Made by a program: the position numbers and the translations under genes. Below the pieces are notes generated by a model that was not told the DNA's origin, did no database searches, and worked only from the letters and a program-made list of their open reading frames with translations. Shown piece by piece: positions 1 through 5,973 of a stretch of 12,137 nucleotides of DNA (position 1 is the first letter of the stretch; the number at the start of each line of letters is the position of its first letter). Source of the stretch: PALSA-911 sp037442565 (GTDB taxonomy: Bacteria > Pseudomonadota > Alphaproteobacteria > Acetobacterales > Acetobacteraceae); the NCBI GenBank assembly GCA_037442565.1, contig JBBIQA010000136.1, forward strand, positions 1 to 12,137, written 5' to 3'.

Positions 1-447
1 TTCGAGGCCGATCTCCTTCAGCCGGAACCGGCCGGACACGGTGTAGAACACGCAGTCCGCGGTATCGCCCTTGCGGAACAGCACCTCGCCGGTGCGGCAG
101 GCGCGCCGCTTCATGTAGGGGCGGAGCCAGTCCATGGTCTGGTTGCCCTCGGCGGCTGTGCGCACACGGCGCACCAGCCTGATCATCTGGCGCAGCCGCA
201 GCAGGTTCAGCGGCAACAGCACGGCGTTCAGCGCCATGGTAGGATACAGCGCATCCAGATAGCCGTAGCCGAGCAGGCAGAGATTGCTCATCGCGCCGAG
301 CGCGCGCAGCGGGATCATGGTGGTCTTGAAGAACGAGATCACGATCAGGACGTCGCCGGCATAGCCGGCAATGTCGCCCCAGGTGGCATGGATGATGTAT
401 TCCGAGACGAGGCCACGGAAAATGAAAACCAGCGTGTCCCAGTGCAT
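1..447 (-). CDS. Membrane protein with C-terminal cyclic-nucleotide-binding domain (3' part outside window)
   Basis: Reading leftward from ATG at 447, 149 codons stay open to the window edge, so the C-terminus is missing. Three hydrophobic stretches lie at about residues 25-40, 46-64 and 68-84, the middle region reading FFKTTMIPLRALGAMSN. A basic linker follows (RLRQMIRLVRRVR, about 84-96). From about residue 107 the text looks like the start of a cNMP-binding (CRP-like) beta-roll, with TGEVLFRKGDTADCVFYTVSG at about 119-139. The phosphate-binding cassette would lie beyond the edge, so ligand binding cannot be judged. I recall this three-helix plus cNMP-domain layout from alphaproteobacterial membrane proteins, loosely like Popeye proteins. 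The likely role is a membrane sensor of cAMP or cGMP (inference). The gene lies 105 bp downstream of the phosphodiesterase-like gene on the same strand, probably in one operon. The start is the first ATG giving the complete hydrophobic region; its ribosome site is weak. Confidence 0.8.
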   Translation of the reverse strand, partial: MHWDTLVFIFRGLVSEYIIHATWGDIAGYAGDVLIVISFFKTTMIPLRALGAMSNLCLLGYGYLDALYPTMALNAVLLPLNLLRLRQMIRLVRRVRTAAEGNQTMDWLRPYMKRRACRTGEVLFRKGDTADCVFYTVSGRFRLKEIGLE

Positions 448-491
448 CGGCGGAGATCTTTCACCCTGGATGAAGGCGTGTGTGGGCTTTG

Positions 492-519
492 CCCAGCCAC
501 TCAGCCCCAGCCGCTCAGC
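492..519. repeat. Tandem 14-bp direct repeat in the spacer between the two signalling genes
   Basis: Two adjacent copies, CCCAGCCACTCAGC (492-505) and CCCAGCCGCTCAGC (506-519), differ at one base. They lie in the 105-bp spacer. Just left is a 5-bp hairpin, TGGGC-TTT-GCCCA (483-495). No function is evident; a short duplication is the simplest explanation. Confidence 0.6.
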
Positions 520-552
520 CAAAGTCAATCAACCATGGACTGTCGGCAAGGG

Positions 553-1602
553 TCAGTTGAGGCGGCGCACCAAGGGAATGGGCGGCTGCCGGCCGCTGCG
601 GGTCTGCAGCATGGCCGCGGCAAAGGCGCGCACGGCCTGACGCGGCGGCAGCCGGTCCAGGATCGCGGCGCCCGCCTCCGGCTGGGCCGCCTGGCCCCAG
701 ATCACCGCAAGCTGGCGGAACGCCATTACCTGGCTGACATGCAGGCGCAACAGGCCGAGCTCGATCGACGCATCGCTGAGATAATCGTGCAGCCGGAGGA
801 AGGCGATGCGGCCGGTGAAACTCGCGGGATCAAGCGGCGGGGAGCCCGGATTGGCGGCCCACTCCGCCGCCAGGGCATGACCGAGCCGGCAGCCCAGGCC
901 GGGCATCAGGCTGGTCAGAACGTCGGCCTCGCTGGCCATCAGATGCACCGCGTCCAGCCCGGATTGACGGAGGCCGGCGCGCTCGCGCTCCGCCGCGAGG
1001 GCTTTGTTCTGCAGCACCGCGGGCAGCGCTGTGGCGAGGATGATGCCGCGCAGGGCAAGGCGGTCCTCGGCGCATACGTCCACCGTGGCGGCGATGGCGG
1101 CGACCGCGCCGGCGGCATGTTCCTCCAGTGCCCCGGTCTGGTTCCAGGATCCGTCATGGCCGAAATCGTGCCCGACCATGGCGACCACGCCCAGCACCGC
1201 CTGGTGCAGCGAGATCGTGCCCCGCGCCAGCGCGATGGCGCATAGCCAGCCCATCGCCAGGGTTGCCTCGCTGAAATGATGCCGGTTGTGATAGGCCAGT
1301 TCCCGCTGTCCCGATGCGGCGGCGCGGACGGCCTCGGCGTCGATCGCCGCGGCGACCGCCAGGCCCGCCTGGAGCAGCAGCTGGATGCGAAGATCGGACG
1401 CGACAGGGCCGGGATCCGCATGGGCGATCGCACCCGGTGCTGTGACATGCGCGAACGCCCAGCGCAGGGCCCCGGACAGGTCGGGCGGCGCGCGGCGCAT
1501 GACCAGGAAGCGCCGTTCGATCGCATGCAGTCCGCCGTGGGGGGTCGGCACCGGTGGCAACATCGCCGTCGTTGAGGAAGCCACGAACATATGGGCCGTC
1601 AT
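553..1602 (-). CDS. Divergent class I cyclic-nucleotide phosphodiesterase-like protein (PDEase_I / HD fold)
   Basis: 349 residues, no signal peptide or membrane segment, so probably cytoplasmic. Seen: YHNRHHFSEA at 104-113, matching the PDE signature YHNxxHAxDV, with H105 as the presumed proton donor and H109 as a metal ligand. Exactly 40 residues after H105 comes HDFGHDGSWN (145-154), which fits HDxxHxGxxN with H145 and D146 as metal ligands. GALEEHAAGAV (157-167) resembles the LENHH segment, ILATAL (188-193) resembles the PDE LATD segment, and D227 in ASEAD is a likely last metal ligand. The segment SFTGRI (261-266) resembles SQVGFI of PDE4 but has Phe where the invariant glutamine would be. 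Known of the family: hydrolysis of cAMP or cGMP. Inferred: a cNMP hydrolase setting the signal for the neighbouring membrane sensor. Start at 1602; internal Met5 or Met14 are possible. A general HD hydrolase is the alternative. Confidence 0.75.
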   Translation of the reverse strand: MTAHMFVASSTTAMLPPVPTPHGGLHAIERRFLVMRRAPPDLSGALRWAFAHVTAPGAIAHADPGPVASDLRIQLLLQAGLAVAAAIDAEAVRAAASGQRELAYHNRHHFSEATLAMGWLCAIALARGTISLHQAVLGVVAMVGHDFGHDGSWNQTGALEEHAAGAVAAIAATVDVCAEDRLALRGIILATALPAVLQNKALAAERERAGLRQSGLDAVHLMASEADVLTSLMPGLGCRLGHALAAEWAANPGSPPLDPASFTGRIAFLRLHDYLSDASIELGLLRLHVSQVMAFRQLAVIWGQAAQPEAGAAILDRLPPRQAVRAFAAAMLQTRSGRQPPIPLVRRLN

Positions 1603-1634
1603 GGGCAGAAGTACCGCGGCCCGACAGGTGCCGA

Positions 1635-1669
1635 TGACGAGAGCCTCGTCAAAATGCGTTCTATACGCA
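1635..1669 (-). promoter_or_regulatory. Candidate promoter/operator region of the phosphodiesterase gene: two adjacent palindromes
   Basis: TGACGAG-AGC-CTCGTCA (1635-1651) is a perfect 7-bp inverted repeat with a 3-nt spacer. TGCGT-TCTAT-ACGCA (1655-1669) has perfect 5-bp arms. Read on the minus strand, the second contains TATAGA (1665-1660), a fair -10 hexamer, but I find no good -35 at the right distance. The first would then lie in the early transcript, about 33-49 bases before the start codon. Operator or leader hairpin are both possible; neither resembles a CRP/FNR site. Confidence 0.35.
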
Positions 1670-1714
1670 GGGGCCGATTGCGTCCCTTCGGAACCGTCAC
1701 ATCCATGCGCCTAA

Positions 1715-1755
1715 TAAGGAGATCAGAAGTCATGGGAACAAGGAGTTCGATTTAG
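1715..1755 (+). other. Seven-codon mini-ORF with a strong ribosome-binding site
   Basis: AAGGAG ending near 1721 precedes ATG at 1732 by about ten bases. The frame encodes MGTRSSI and stops with TAG at 1753-1755, with no gene downstream on this strand. It may be the remnant 5' end of a lost gene, a leader peptide without a target, or chance. A protein product is not claimed. Confidence 0.2.
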
Positions 1756-1808
1756 CACCGATTTGAGCGAGTGTCTTGCGGTAATCGAGTTTCCCCCTCG
1801 AATATGTG

Positions 1809-1849
1809 TTGCGCAATGCACGACCCATTTGTGGTTGTGCGTTGCACAA
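1809..1849. repeat. Imperfect 16-bp inverted repeat with two TTGCRCAAT motifs
   Basis: The left arm TTGCGCAATGCACGAC (1809-1824) pairs with GTTGTGCGTTGCACAA (1834-1849) across a 9-nt spacer: 13 Watson-Crick pairs, two G-T wobbles and one mismatch. The arms also contain near-identical direct copies, TTGCGCAAT (1809-1817) and TTGCACAAT (1842-1850), 33 bp apart or about three helical turns. This looks like a dimeric-regulator operator or a cruciform. It is over 200 bp from any start codon, so its target is unclear. Confidence 0.4.
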
Positions 1850-1894
1850 TTGAATCGGACCGATGCCCGGCCTGAAGGTTCGGGCCGATAGGCC

Positions 1895-1950
1895 GACCAG
1901 AGCGCTTTCACGACCAGGGCGCTCTCACGAAGAGTGAAAACGCTCTGGTC
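1895..1950. repeat. 17-bp unit in tandem plus one inverted copy
   Basis: GACCAGAGCGCTTTCAC (1895-1911) is followed directly by GACCAGGGCGCTCTCAC (1912-1928), then GAAGA, then the inverted copy GTGAAAACGCTCTGGTC (1934-1950). The outer pair matches at 16 of 17 positions, the inner pair at 14 of 17, so two alternative hairpins are possible (loop 22 or 5 nt). It lies downstream of the SDR gene and may help end transcription, although no T-run follows on either strand. It could also be a dispersed palindromic repeat. Confidence 0.55.
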
Positions 1951-1970
1951 ATCTTTCAGCGAGCCATTTC

Positions 1971-2009
1971 ATCAGCCTAGGATCGCTTCGCGATTCCAGT
2001 CGGGCTGAT
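1971..2009 (-). terminator. Possible terminator hairpin after the SDR gene
   Basis: ATCAGCC (1971-1977) and GGCTGAT (2003-2009) are perfect 7-bp arms enclosing a second small stem built on GATCGC-TTC-GCGATT (1981-1995). It starts seven bases past the SDR stop codon. There is no following T-run, so intrinsic termination is only a guess. Confidence 0.35.
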
Positions 2010-2015
2010 ACTGCT

Positions 2016-2882
2016 TTAGACCTGCGAATAGCCAGAACCGACGATGTCCACACCGCGGCCCGAGGCTTGGTCGATCAGCCCGTATTCCTTGAGGATCTGC
2101 TGGCTGTAGGTGACGCGGCCGTTCACGGCAGGGGCCGGCTCGCTGGCCAGCAGCAGCGCGGCGCGGGCCATGTAGGAAGGCGGCTCGCCCTTCGGGTCGT
2201 CCATTCCCTCCACCAGCTTGAAGTGCACGGTGCCCGGCGTCGGCACCACGCGGGAAGGTGAGAGCGCGGTGACGGCAATGCCTTGGTACTGCGACACTTC
2301 CTGCGCCAGGCCCTGGGTGAAGCGTTCGAGCGCGGCCTTGGTGGCGCCGTACAGAACGCCACCGCGGACGGTCTGGTCCTCGTAGGGGCCGCGGCCGGGA
2401 CCGATGGCGGCGCCGGAGCTGATATTGACGATGGCGCCGCTGCGGCGCGGGATCATATCCTGCAGCACCGCCTTGGACAGGATGAACGGCCCGTGCACGT
2501 TCACCGCGAAGGCGCGGGCCCAGCGGCTGGTCGGGTACTCGGCGGTGGGGATGTAGTAGTTCAGCGCGGCGTTGTTCACGAGGATGTCGATCGGGCCGTA
2601 CAGCGCCCGCGCCTGCGCCACCAGCGCCAGGCATTCCGCCTCCGTGGAGACGTCGGCGGTGACCGCGCTTGCCTCGCCGCCCTTGGCACGGATGGTGTCC
2701 ACAGTGCGCGACAGGGAGCCTTCCAACATCCGGTGGTCGCCCTCGTTCAGCGTGCGGGCGGCGCAGACCACGCTGGCACCTTCGGCGGCGAACAATTCAG
2801 CGATGGCCTGGCCGATCCCGCGGCTGGCGCCGGTAACGATGGCAATCTTCCCCGCGAGCTTGCCGGATGTGTCGTTCGCCAT
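2016..2882 (-). CDS. Short-chain dehydrogenase/reductase (SDR)
   Basis: 288 residues, the classical SDR size. Seen: the nucleotide-binding motif TGASRGIG at 17-24, NNAA at 103-106, a serine pair S155/S156 in NISSG, and the catalytic YxxxK at Y178 and K182. The C-terminal part (about 190-288) is the variable substrate region. Known of the family: NAD(P)-dependent oxidation or reduction of an alcohol or ketone in the cytoplasm; the substrate is not deducible. The frame is open upstream to 2963, but ATG at 2882 is preferred because AGGGAAGGA lies just before it and the Rossmann strand begins ten residues later. It is the last gene of a minus-strand set with the racemase-like and GlcG-like genes, after a 179-bp gap that may hold its own promoter. 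Confidence 0.92.
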   Translation of the reverse strand: MANDTSGKLAGKIAIVTGASRGIGQAIAELFAAEGASVVCAARTLNEGDHRMLEGSLSRTVDTIRAKGGEASAVTADVSTEAECLALVAQARALYGPIDILVNNAALNYYIPTAEYPTSRWARAFAVNVHGPFILSKAVLQDMIPRRSGAIVNISSGAAIGPGRGPYEDQTVRGGVLYGATKAALERFTQGLAQEVSQYQGIAVTALSPSRVVPTPGTVHFKLVEGMDDPKGEPPSYMARAALLLASEPAPAVNGRVTYSQQILKEYGLIDQASGRGVDIVGSGYSQV

Positions 2883-2933
2883 AGCCGATCCTTCCCTTTT
2901 TGCCGCCATTGGCGGATTTGATTTTAGCCTCCA

Positions 2934-2963
2934 ACTATGGCGCCGGCATCGCCGCCAGGCCAA
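2934..2963 (-). promoter_or_regulatory. Weak sigma70-type promoter candidate for the SDR gene
   Basis: On the minus strand TTGGCC (2963-2958), an 18-bp spacer and CATAGT (2939-2934) resemble -35/-10 boxes, about 50 bases upstream of the SDR start. Between them and the start is a 5-bp hairpin, CCGCC-AAT-GGCGG. The 179-bp gap to the upstream gene makes a separate promoter reasonable. Confidence 0.25.
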
Positions 2964-3061
2964 GACTCGACCACGTTGGCACGCGCCGACAAAAGGACCG
3001 AGGCGCTCGCGTATGTCGACGTCGTCGCTGCCTTTACTCTGGCGATCGGCCGGCTAGACCT

Positions 3062-3874
3062 TCACGCCGGCTTCACGTTCGGGAAGATGTCCGGGCCATA
3101 GTGGCGGCGCAGTTCTTCGATCTGGCCGGGCGGCGGTGGGGCGTAGGTGCCGATCTTGCTGATGAAGCGCCCGCCCATGATGCGGTTCATGCGCACCGCC
3201 ATCTCCGACATCTTCACCAGGTTGGTGATGCCATTCAGGATCGGGGCGCCGTCGTTCGTCTGGTGCACGCCGGCATGGGCGAGCAGCGCCATCACCACGC
3301 CGCCGGCGGCGATCACCACCTCCGCGCCATCCTGCGTGGTGCGGGAAGCGGCCTCATTGAACTGGGCGAGCACGCGGGCCTGCGACTCCGCATCGTCGAA
3401 GCACTGGCCGAGATCCATCAGGCGGGCGACGTTCATGCGCGCGACGCCGGCCATGCGGTCCTTCAGCCCGTAGCGCCAGACATTCTCGACGATGCGGGGG
3501 GTGAATTTCTGGTTGATGGTAACCAGGGAAAAGCTGGCGCCCATGATGCAGGCGACGTGCAGCGCGGATTCGCACAGGCCCAGCACGGGAATGTCCACCG
3601 CCTCACGCGCCTCACGCAGACCGGGATCGGCGATGTTGCCGATCAGGAAGGCGTCATAGCCTTCCGCCTGGGCGCGATGGGCATTGCGCAGCACCTCGGC
3701 GGTTTCGAGGAATTCCAGGTAGCGATACTGGTCGCCGGCGCCGCCGACATCGGTGATCCCGGCGACGGTAATTTCGGTGCCGGGGTCCTTCACCGTGTCG
3801 AGGATGGCGCGGAGCACGCGCGGATAAGCGCCCCATTCGCTCATCCGCGTCATGCTCTGGTACCATATCTTCAC
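3062..3874 (-). CDS. Asp/Glu/hydantoin racemase-family protein lacking both expected catalytic cysteines
   Basis: 270 residues, with the start typical of hydantoin racemase relatives (KIWYQSMTRM). Start codon is GTG at 3874, chosen because IWYQS is a conserved opening; no strong ribosome site precedes it and the upstream GlcG-like gene stops only 15 bp away, suggesting translational coupling. Usual members carry one cysteine in a GCFGDPG-type loop and one in a GCAG-type loop. Here they read GNIADPG (79-85, Asn80) and AAGG (189-192, Ala190 at the expected Cys position by eye). C101 and C109 lie elsewhere. Known of the superfamily: racemases, maleate isomerase and arylmalonate decarboxylase all use these cysteines. 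A two-base racemase mechanism therefore seems unlikely; a changed reaction or binding role is inferred. Family assignment is firm, function open. Confidence 0.85.
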   Translation of the reverse strand: MKIWYQSMTRMSEWGAYPRVLRAILDTVKDPGTEITVAGITDVGGAGDQYRYLEFLETAEVLRNAHRAQAEGYDAFLIGNIADPGLREAREAVDIPVLGLCESALHVACIMGASFSLVTINQKFTPRIVENVWRYGLKDRMAGVARMNVARLMDLGQCFDDAESQARVLAQFNEAASRTTQDGAEVVIAAGGVVMALLAHAGVHQTNDGAPILNGITNLVKMSEMAVRMNRIMGGRFISKIGTYAPPPPGQIEELRRHYGPDIFPNVKPA

Positions 3875-3889
3875 GCGTCTGCGTCTCGC

Positions 3890-4324
3890 TCAGGCGCCGG
3901 GATCGGCCTTCAGGCCGGTGGCGGCGATGCCGGCCAGGGCGGCCGCCTCGTCGTTGTCGGAGGTGTCGCCGGTGACGCCGACCGCGCCGATGACCGCGCC
4001 GTGCGCGTCCCGGATCAGCACGCCGCCGGGCACGGGAATGAACGAGCCGCCGGCGGCGTGGGTGACCGCGGCGATGAAATGCGGCCGGTCGACCGCCGCC
4101 TTGGCCAGCGAGCGCGAGCCCATGCCGAGCGAAATGGCGGCGTGCGCCTTGCCGATGGCGATTTCGGGGCGTTTCAGGCTGGTGCCGTCCTCGGCGCCGA
4201 ACGCCTTCAGCGCGCCGCGAGCATCGAGCACCGCGACGCCCATCGGGCTGAATTTCTGCGATCGCGCATGGGCAAGCGCCACGGTGACGATTTCCTGCGC
4301 CTGGGCGAGGGTGAGATGGGACAT
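3890..4324 (-). CDS. GlcG/HbpS family protein (DUF336, heme-binding-like)
   Basis: 144 residues, the normal length for this single-domain family. Seen: GVAVLDARG (29-37), IAIGKAHAA (55-63), the loop GGSFIPVPGGVLIRD (92-106) and the C-terminal signature GAVGVTGDTSDNDE (113-126). Some relatives bind heme (HbpS) or are encoded in glycolate operons (GlcG); many are found in catabolic clusters with no proven reaction. No signal peptide is visible, so it is probably cytoplasmic. ATG at 4324 has a good ribosome site, GGAGG, nine bases upstream. It is the first gene of the minus-strand unit GlcG-like, racemase-like, SDR, and is divergent from the flavoprotein gene. Its job here is unknown; an accessory or small-ligand-binding role is a guess. 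Confidence 0.9.
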   Translation of the reverse strand: MSHLTLAQAQEIVTVALAHARSQKFSPMGVAVLDARGALKAFGAEDGTSLKRPEIAIGKAHAAISLGMGSRSLAKAAVDRPHFIAAVTHAAGGSFIPVPGGVLIRDAHGAVIGAVGVTGDTSDNDEAAALAGIAATGLKADPGA

Positions 4325-4426
4325 GCTGAGCGCCTCCGGTTGATCAAAGACTTAGCCTCGCCCGCGGCGGCGGTTTTGACCAGCCCCTTGCGGCCGGTGC
4401 CCACGCCGGCAGGATCTCTGCAAATT

Positions 4427-4436
4427 TTCACGTGAA
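4427..4436. promoter_or_regulatory. Palindrome TTCACGTGAA in the divergent promoter region
   Basis: A perfect 10-bp palindrome lies in the 164-bp spacer between the GlcG-like gene (start 4324, minus) and the flavoprotein gene (start 4489, plus). It could be a regulator site serving both units. I found no convincing -35/-10 pair on either strand here, so this is positional evidence only. Confidence 0.25.
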
Positions 4437-4488
4437 CGGCGCACAAGTTTGGCTATCGTGCCGCGCGCATCAACAGGTTGCCCGTGAA

Positions 4489-5973
4489 ATGCTCACAGAA
4501 GCGGATATCGTTGTCGTCGGCGGCGGTGGGGCGGGATTGGCGGCCGCGGGCGAGGCCGCCCGGCTCGGCCGGAAAGTCGTGCTGCTGGAAAAGAACGCCC
4601 GGCTCGGCGGCAGCACCGCCTGGTCGGTGGGCTCGATCTCCGCCACCGGCACGCCGCACCAGAGGCGCGCGGGCATCGAGGACTCGCCGGACGCGCATTT
4701 CGAGGATCTGGGGATCCTGGCCGGCAGCCGTGCCAATCGTGACAACCTGGCCCTGCGCCGGCTGCTGGTGGACCATATCACAGAGACCATGGACTGGCTG
4801 ATGGCCGCCGGACTGGAATTCGCCGGCCCGATGCCCGAGCCGCCGCACCGCCAACCCCGGATGCATAACGTGCTGCCGAATTCGCGGGCGTTTCCGTATC
4901 GGCTTGGCCGGCATTGCCGCGCCCTGGGGGTGACGATCCGCACGAATACGCTGGTGGAGGGGTTGATCGAGGAAGGCGGCCGCATCGTCGGCGTGTCCGC
5001 CCGCGCATCGGGAAAGGCGCCCGAAATCGTGCGGGCGCGGCAGGGGGTGATCCTGGCGGGCGGCGATTTCAGCGCCAGCCGCGCGATGAAGGAGCATTTC
5101 GGCGGACCGGAAATGCGAGCGGTGGCCGCGGTGAACCCGGACGCGACCGGCGAGGGCATCGCCGTGGGGCTGGCGCATGGCGGCACGGTGGTGAACGGCG
5201 ACATCATCCGCGGCCCGATCCTGCGCTTCGTGCCGCCGCGCAGGGCGTCGCTGCTGCAGCGCCTGCCGCCCAGCCGGCAGCTCGGCCGCACCATGCGGTG
5301 GGCGTTCGAGGCCCTGCCCCCGAACCGCCTGCGCCCCTTCGTGATGAAGTTCCTGACCACCGCCGTCAGCCCATCCAACGCATTGTTCCAGGAAGGCGCG
5401 ATCCTGATGACGCACCGCGGGGCGCGGTTCACCGACGAACTGAACCATCCCGCCGCCGACCTCGCGCGCCAGCCTCGCGGGCTCGCGTTCCTGGTGTTCG
5501 ATGCGACGGTGGCGGATAAATTCTCGGCCTGGCCGAACTATATCTCTACCGCGCCGGGCATCGCCTATGCCTATCTTGACGATTACCGACGCTCGCGGAG
5601 GGACATCTTCCACCGTGCCGACACGCCGGAAGCCCTGGCGGTGCAAATGGGCATGCGGCCGCGCTCCCTGGCAGGCGGGCTGAAAGCCTATAACGACAAC
5701 CTCGACGGCGTGCCGCGCGGCGACCGGCGGGCGTTGATCCAGCCGCCGTTCTATGGGCTGGGGCCGGTGCGCAGCCACGTGGTGTTCACCGACGGCGGCC
5801 TGGCGATCACCGAACAGATGGAAGTGACACGCCGGGACGGCAGCATCATTCCCGGCCTGTACGCCGCCGGATCGAACGGCCAGGGCGGCCTGCTGCTGGA
5901 AGGCCACGGCCACCATCTCGGCTGGGCCTTTGTCAGCGGCCGCCTGGCGGCCCGGGCGGCTGCCGGGGTGTAG
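4489..5973 (+). CDS. FAD-dependent oxidoreductase, fumarate reductase / 3-ketosteroid dehydrogenase type
   Basis: 494 residues from ATG 4489. Seen: Rossmann motif GGGGAGL at 11-17 with E34 at the end of the second strand (VVLLEK) for ribose binding, the GGSTAWSVGSIS segment at 40-51, an AGGDFS turn at 190-195, and a C-terminal FAD segment (456-494) with GLYAAGSNGQGG and LLLEGHGHHLGWA. This order fits the FAD_binding_2 family (flavocytochrome c, succinate/fumarate and ketosteroid Delta1-dehydrogenases). Known reactions: desaturation of a C-C bond next to a carbonyl, or its reverse. The substrate is unknown. The frame is open from GTG 4432, but the Rossmann fold begins right after 4489, so the shorter form is chosen; its ribosome site is weak. 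It diverges from the GlcG-like unit and converges with the hydrolase. Its TAG stop is part of the palindromic element. Confidence 0.88.
   Translation: MLTEADIVVVGGGGAGLAAAGEAARLGRKVVLLEKNARLGGSTAWSVGSISATGTPHQRRAGIEDSPDAHFEDLGILAGSRANRDNLALRRLLVDHITETMDWLMAAGLEFAGPMPEPPHRQPRMHNVLPNSRAFPYRLGRHCRALGVTIRTNTLVEGLIEEGGRIVGVSARASGKAPEIVRARQGVILAGGDFSASRAMKEHFGGPEMRAVAAVNPDATGEGIAVGLAHGGTVVNGDIIRGPILRFVPPRRASLLQRLPPSRQLGRTMRWAFEALPPNRLRPFVMKFLTTAVSPSNALFQEGAILMTHRGARFTDELNHPAADLARQPRGLAFLVFDATVADKFSAWPNYISTAPGIAYAYLDDYRRSRRDIFHRADTPEALAVQMGMRPRSLAGGLKAYNDNLDGVPRGDRRALIQPPFYGLGPVRSHVVFTDGGLAITEQMEVTRRDGSIIPGLYAAGSNGQGGLLLEGHGHHLGWAFVSGRLAARAAAGV

Larger units (their letters stand above)
1603..2015. 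other. Gene-poor 413-bp intergenic region rich in palindromes
   Basis: This gap separates the signalling pair from the metabolic cluster and is visibly less GC-rich than its surroundings. I see no convincing gene. It holds two palindromes upstream of the phosphodiesterase gene, a 7-codon mini-ORF with a good ribosome site (1715-1755), an imperfect inverted repeat (1809-1849), a tandem plus inverted 17-mer (1895-1950), and a hairpin just downstream of the SDR stop codon (1971-2009). The right part probably ends SDR transcription and the left part probably holds the phosphodiesterase promoter. Confidence 0.6.

Noticed and set aside
1833..1845. Sigma54-like GG/GC promoter on the plus strand
   Set aside because: The GG-to-GC spacing is 9 instead of 10 bases and no gene lies downstream.
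1723..1911. 62-codon minus-strand reading frame in the 413-bp gap
   Set aside because: No recognisable motif or ribosome site, unusual composition, and it overlaps the inverted repeats; most likely chance.
2900..4435. 511-codon plus-strand open frame opposite the racemase-like and GlcG-like genes
   Set aside because: Antisense shadow: high GC keeps the opposite strand open; the protein is Arg/Gly/Ala/His-rich with no domain, while the minus strand carries clear families.
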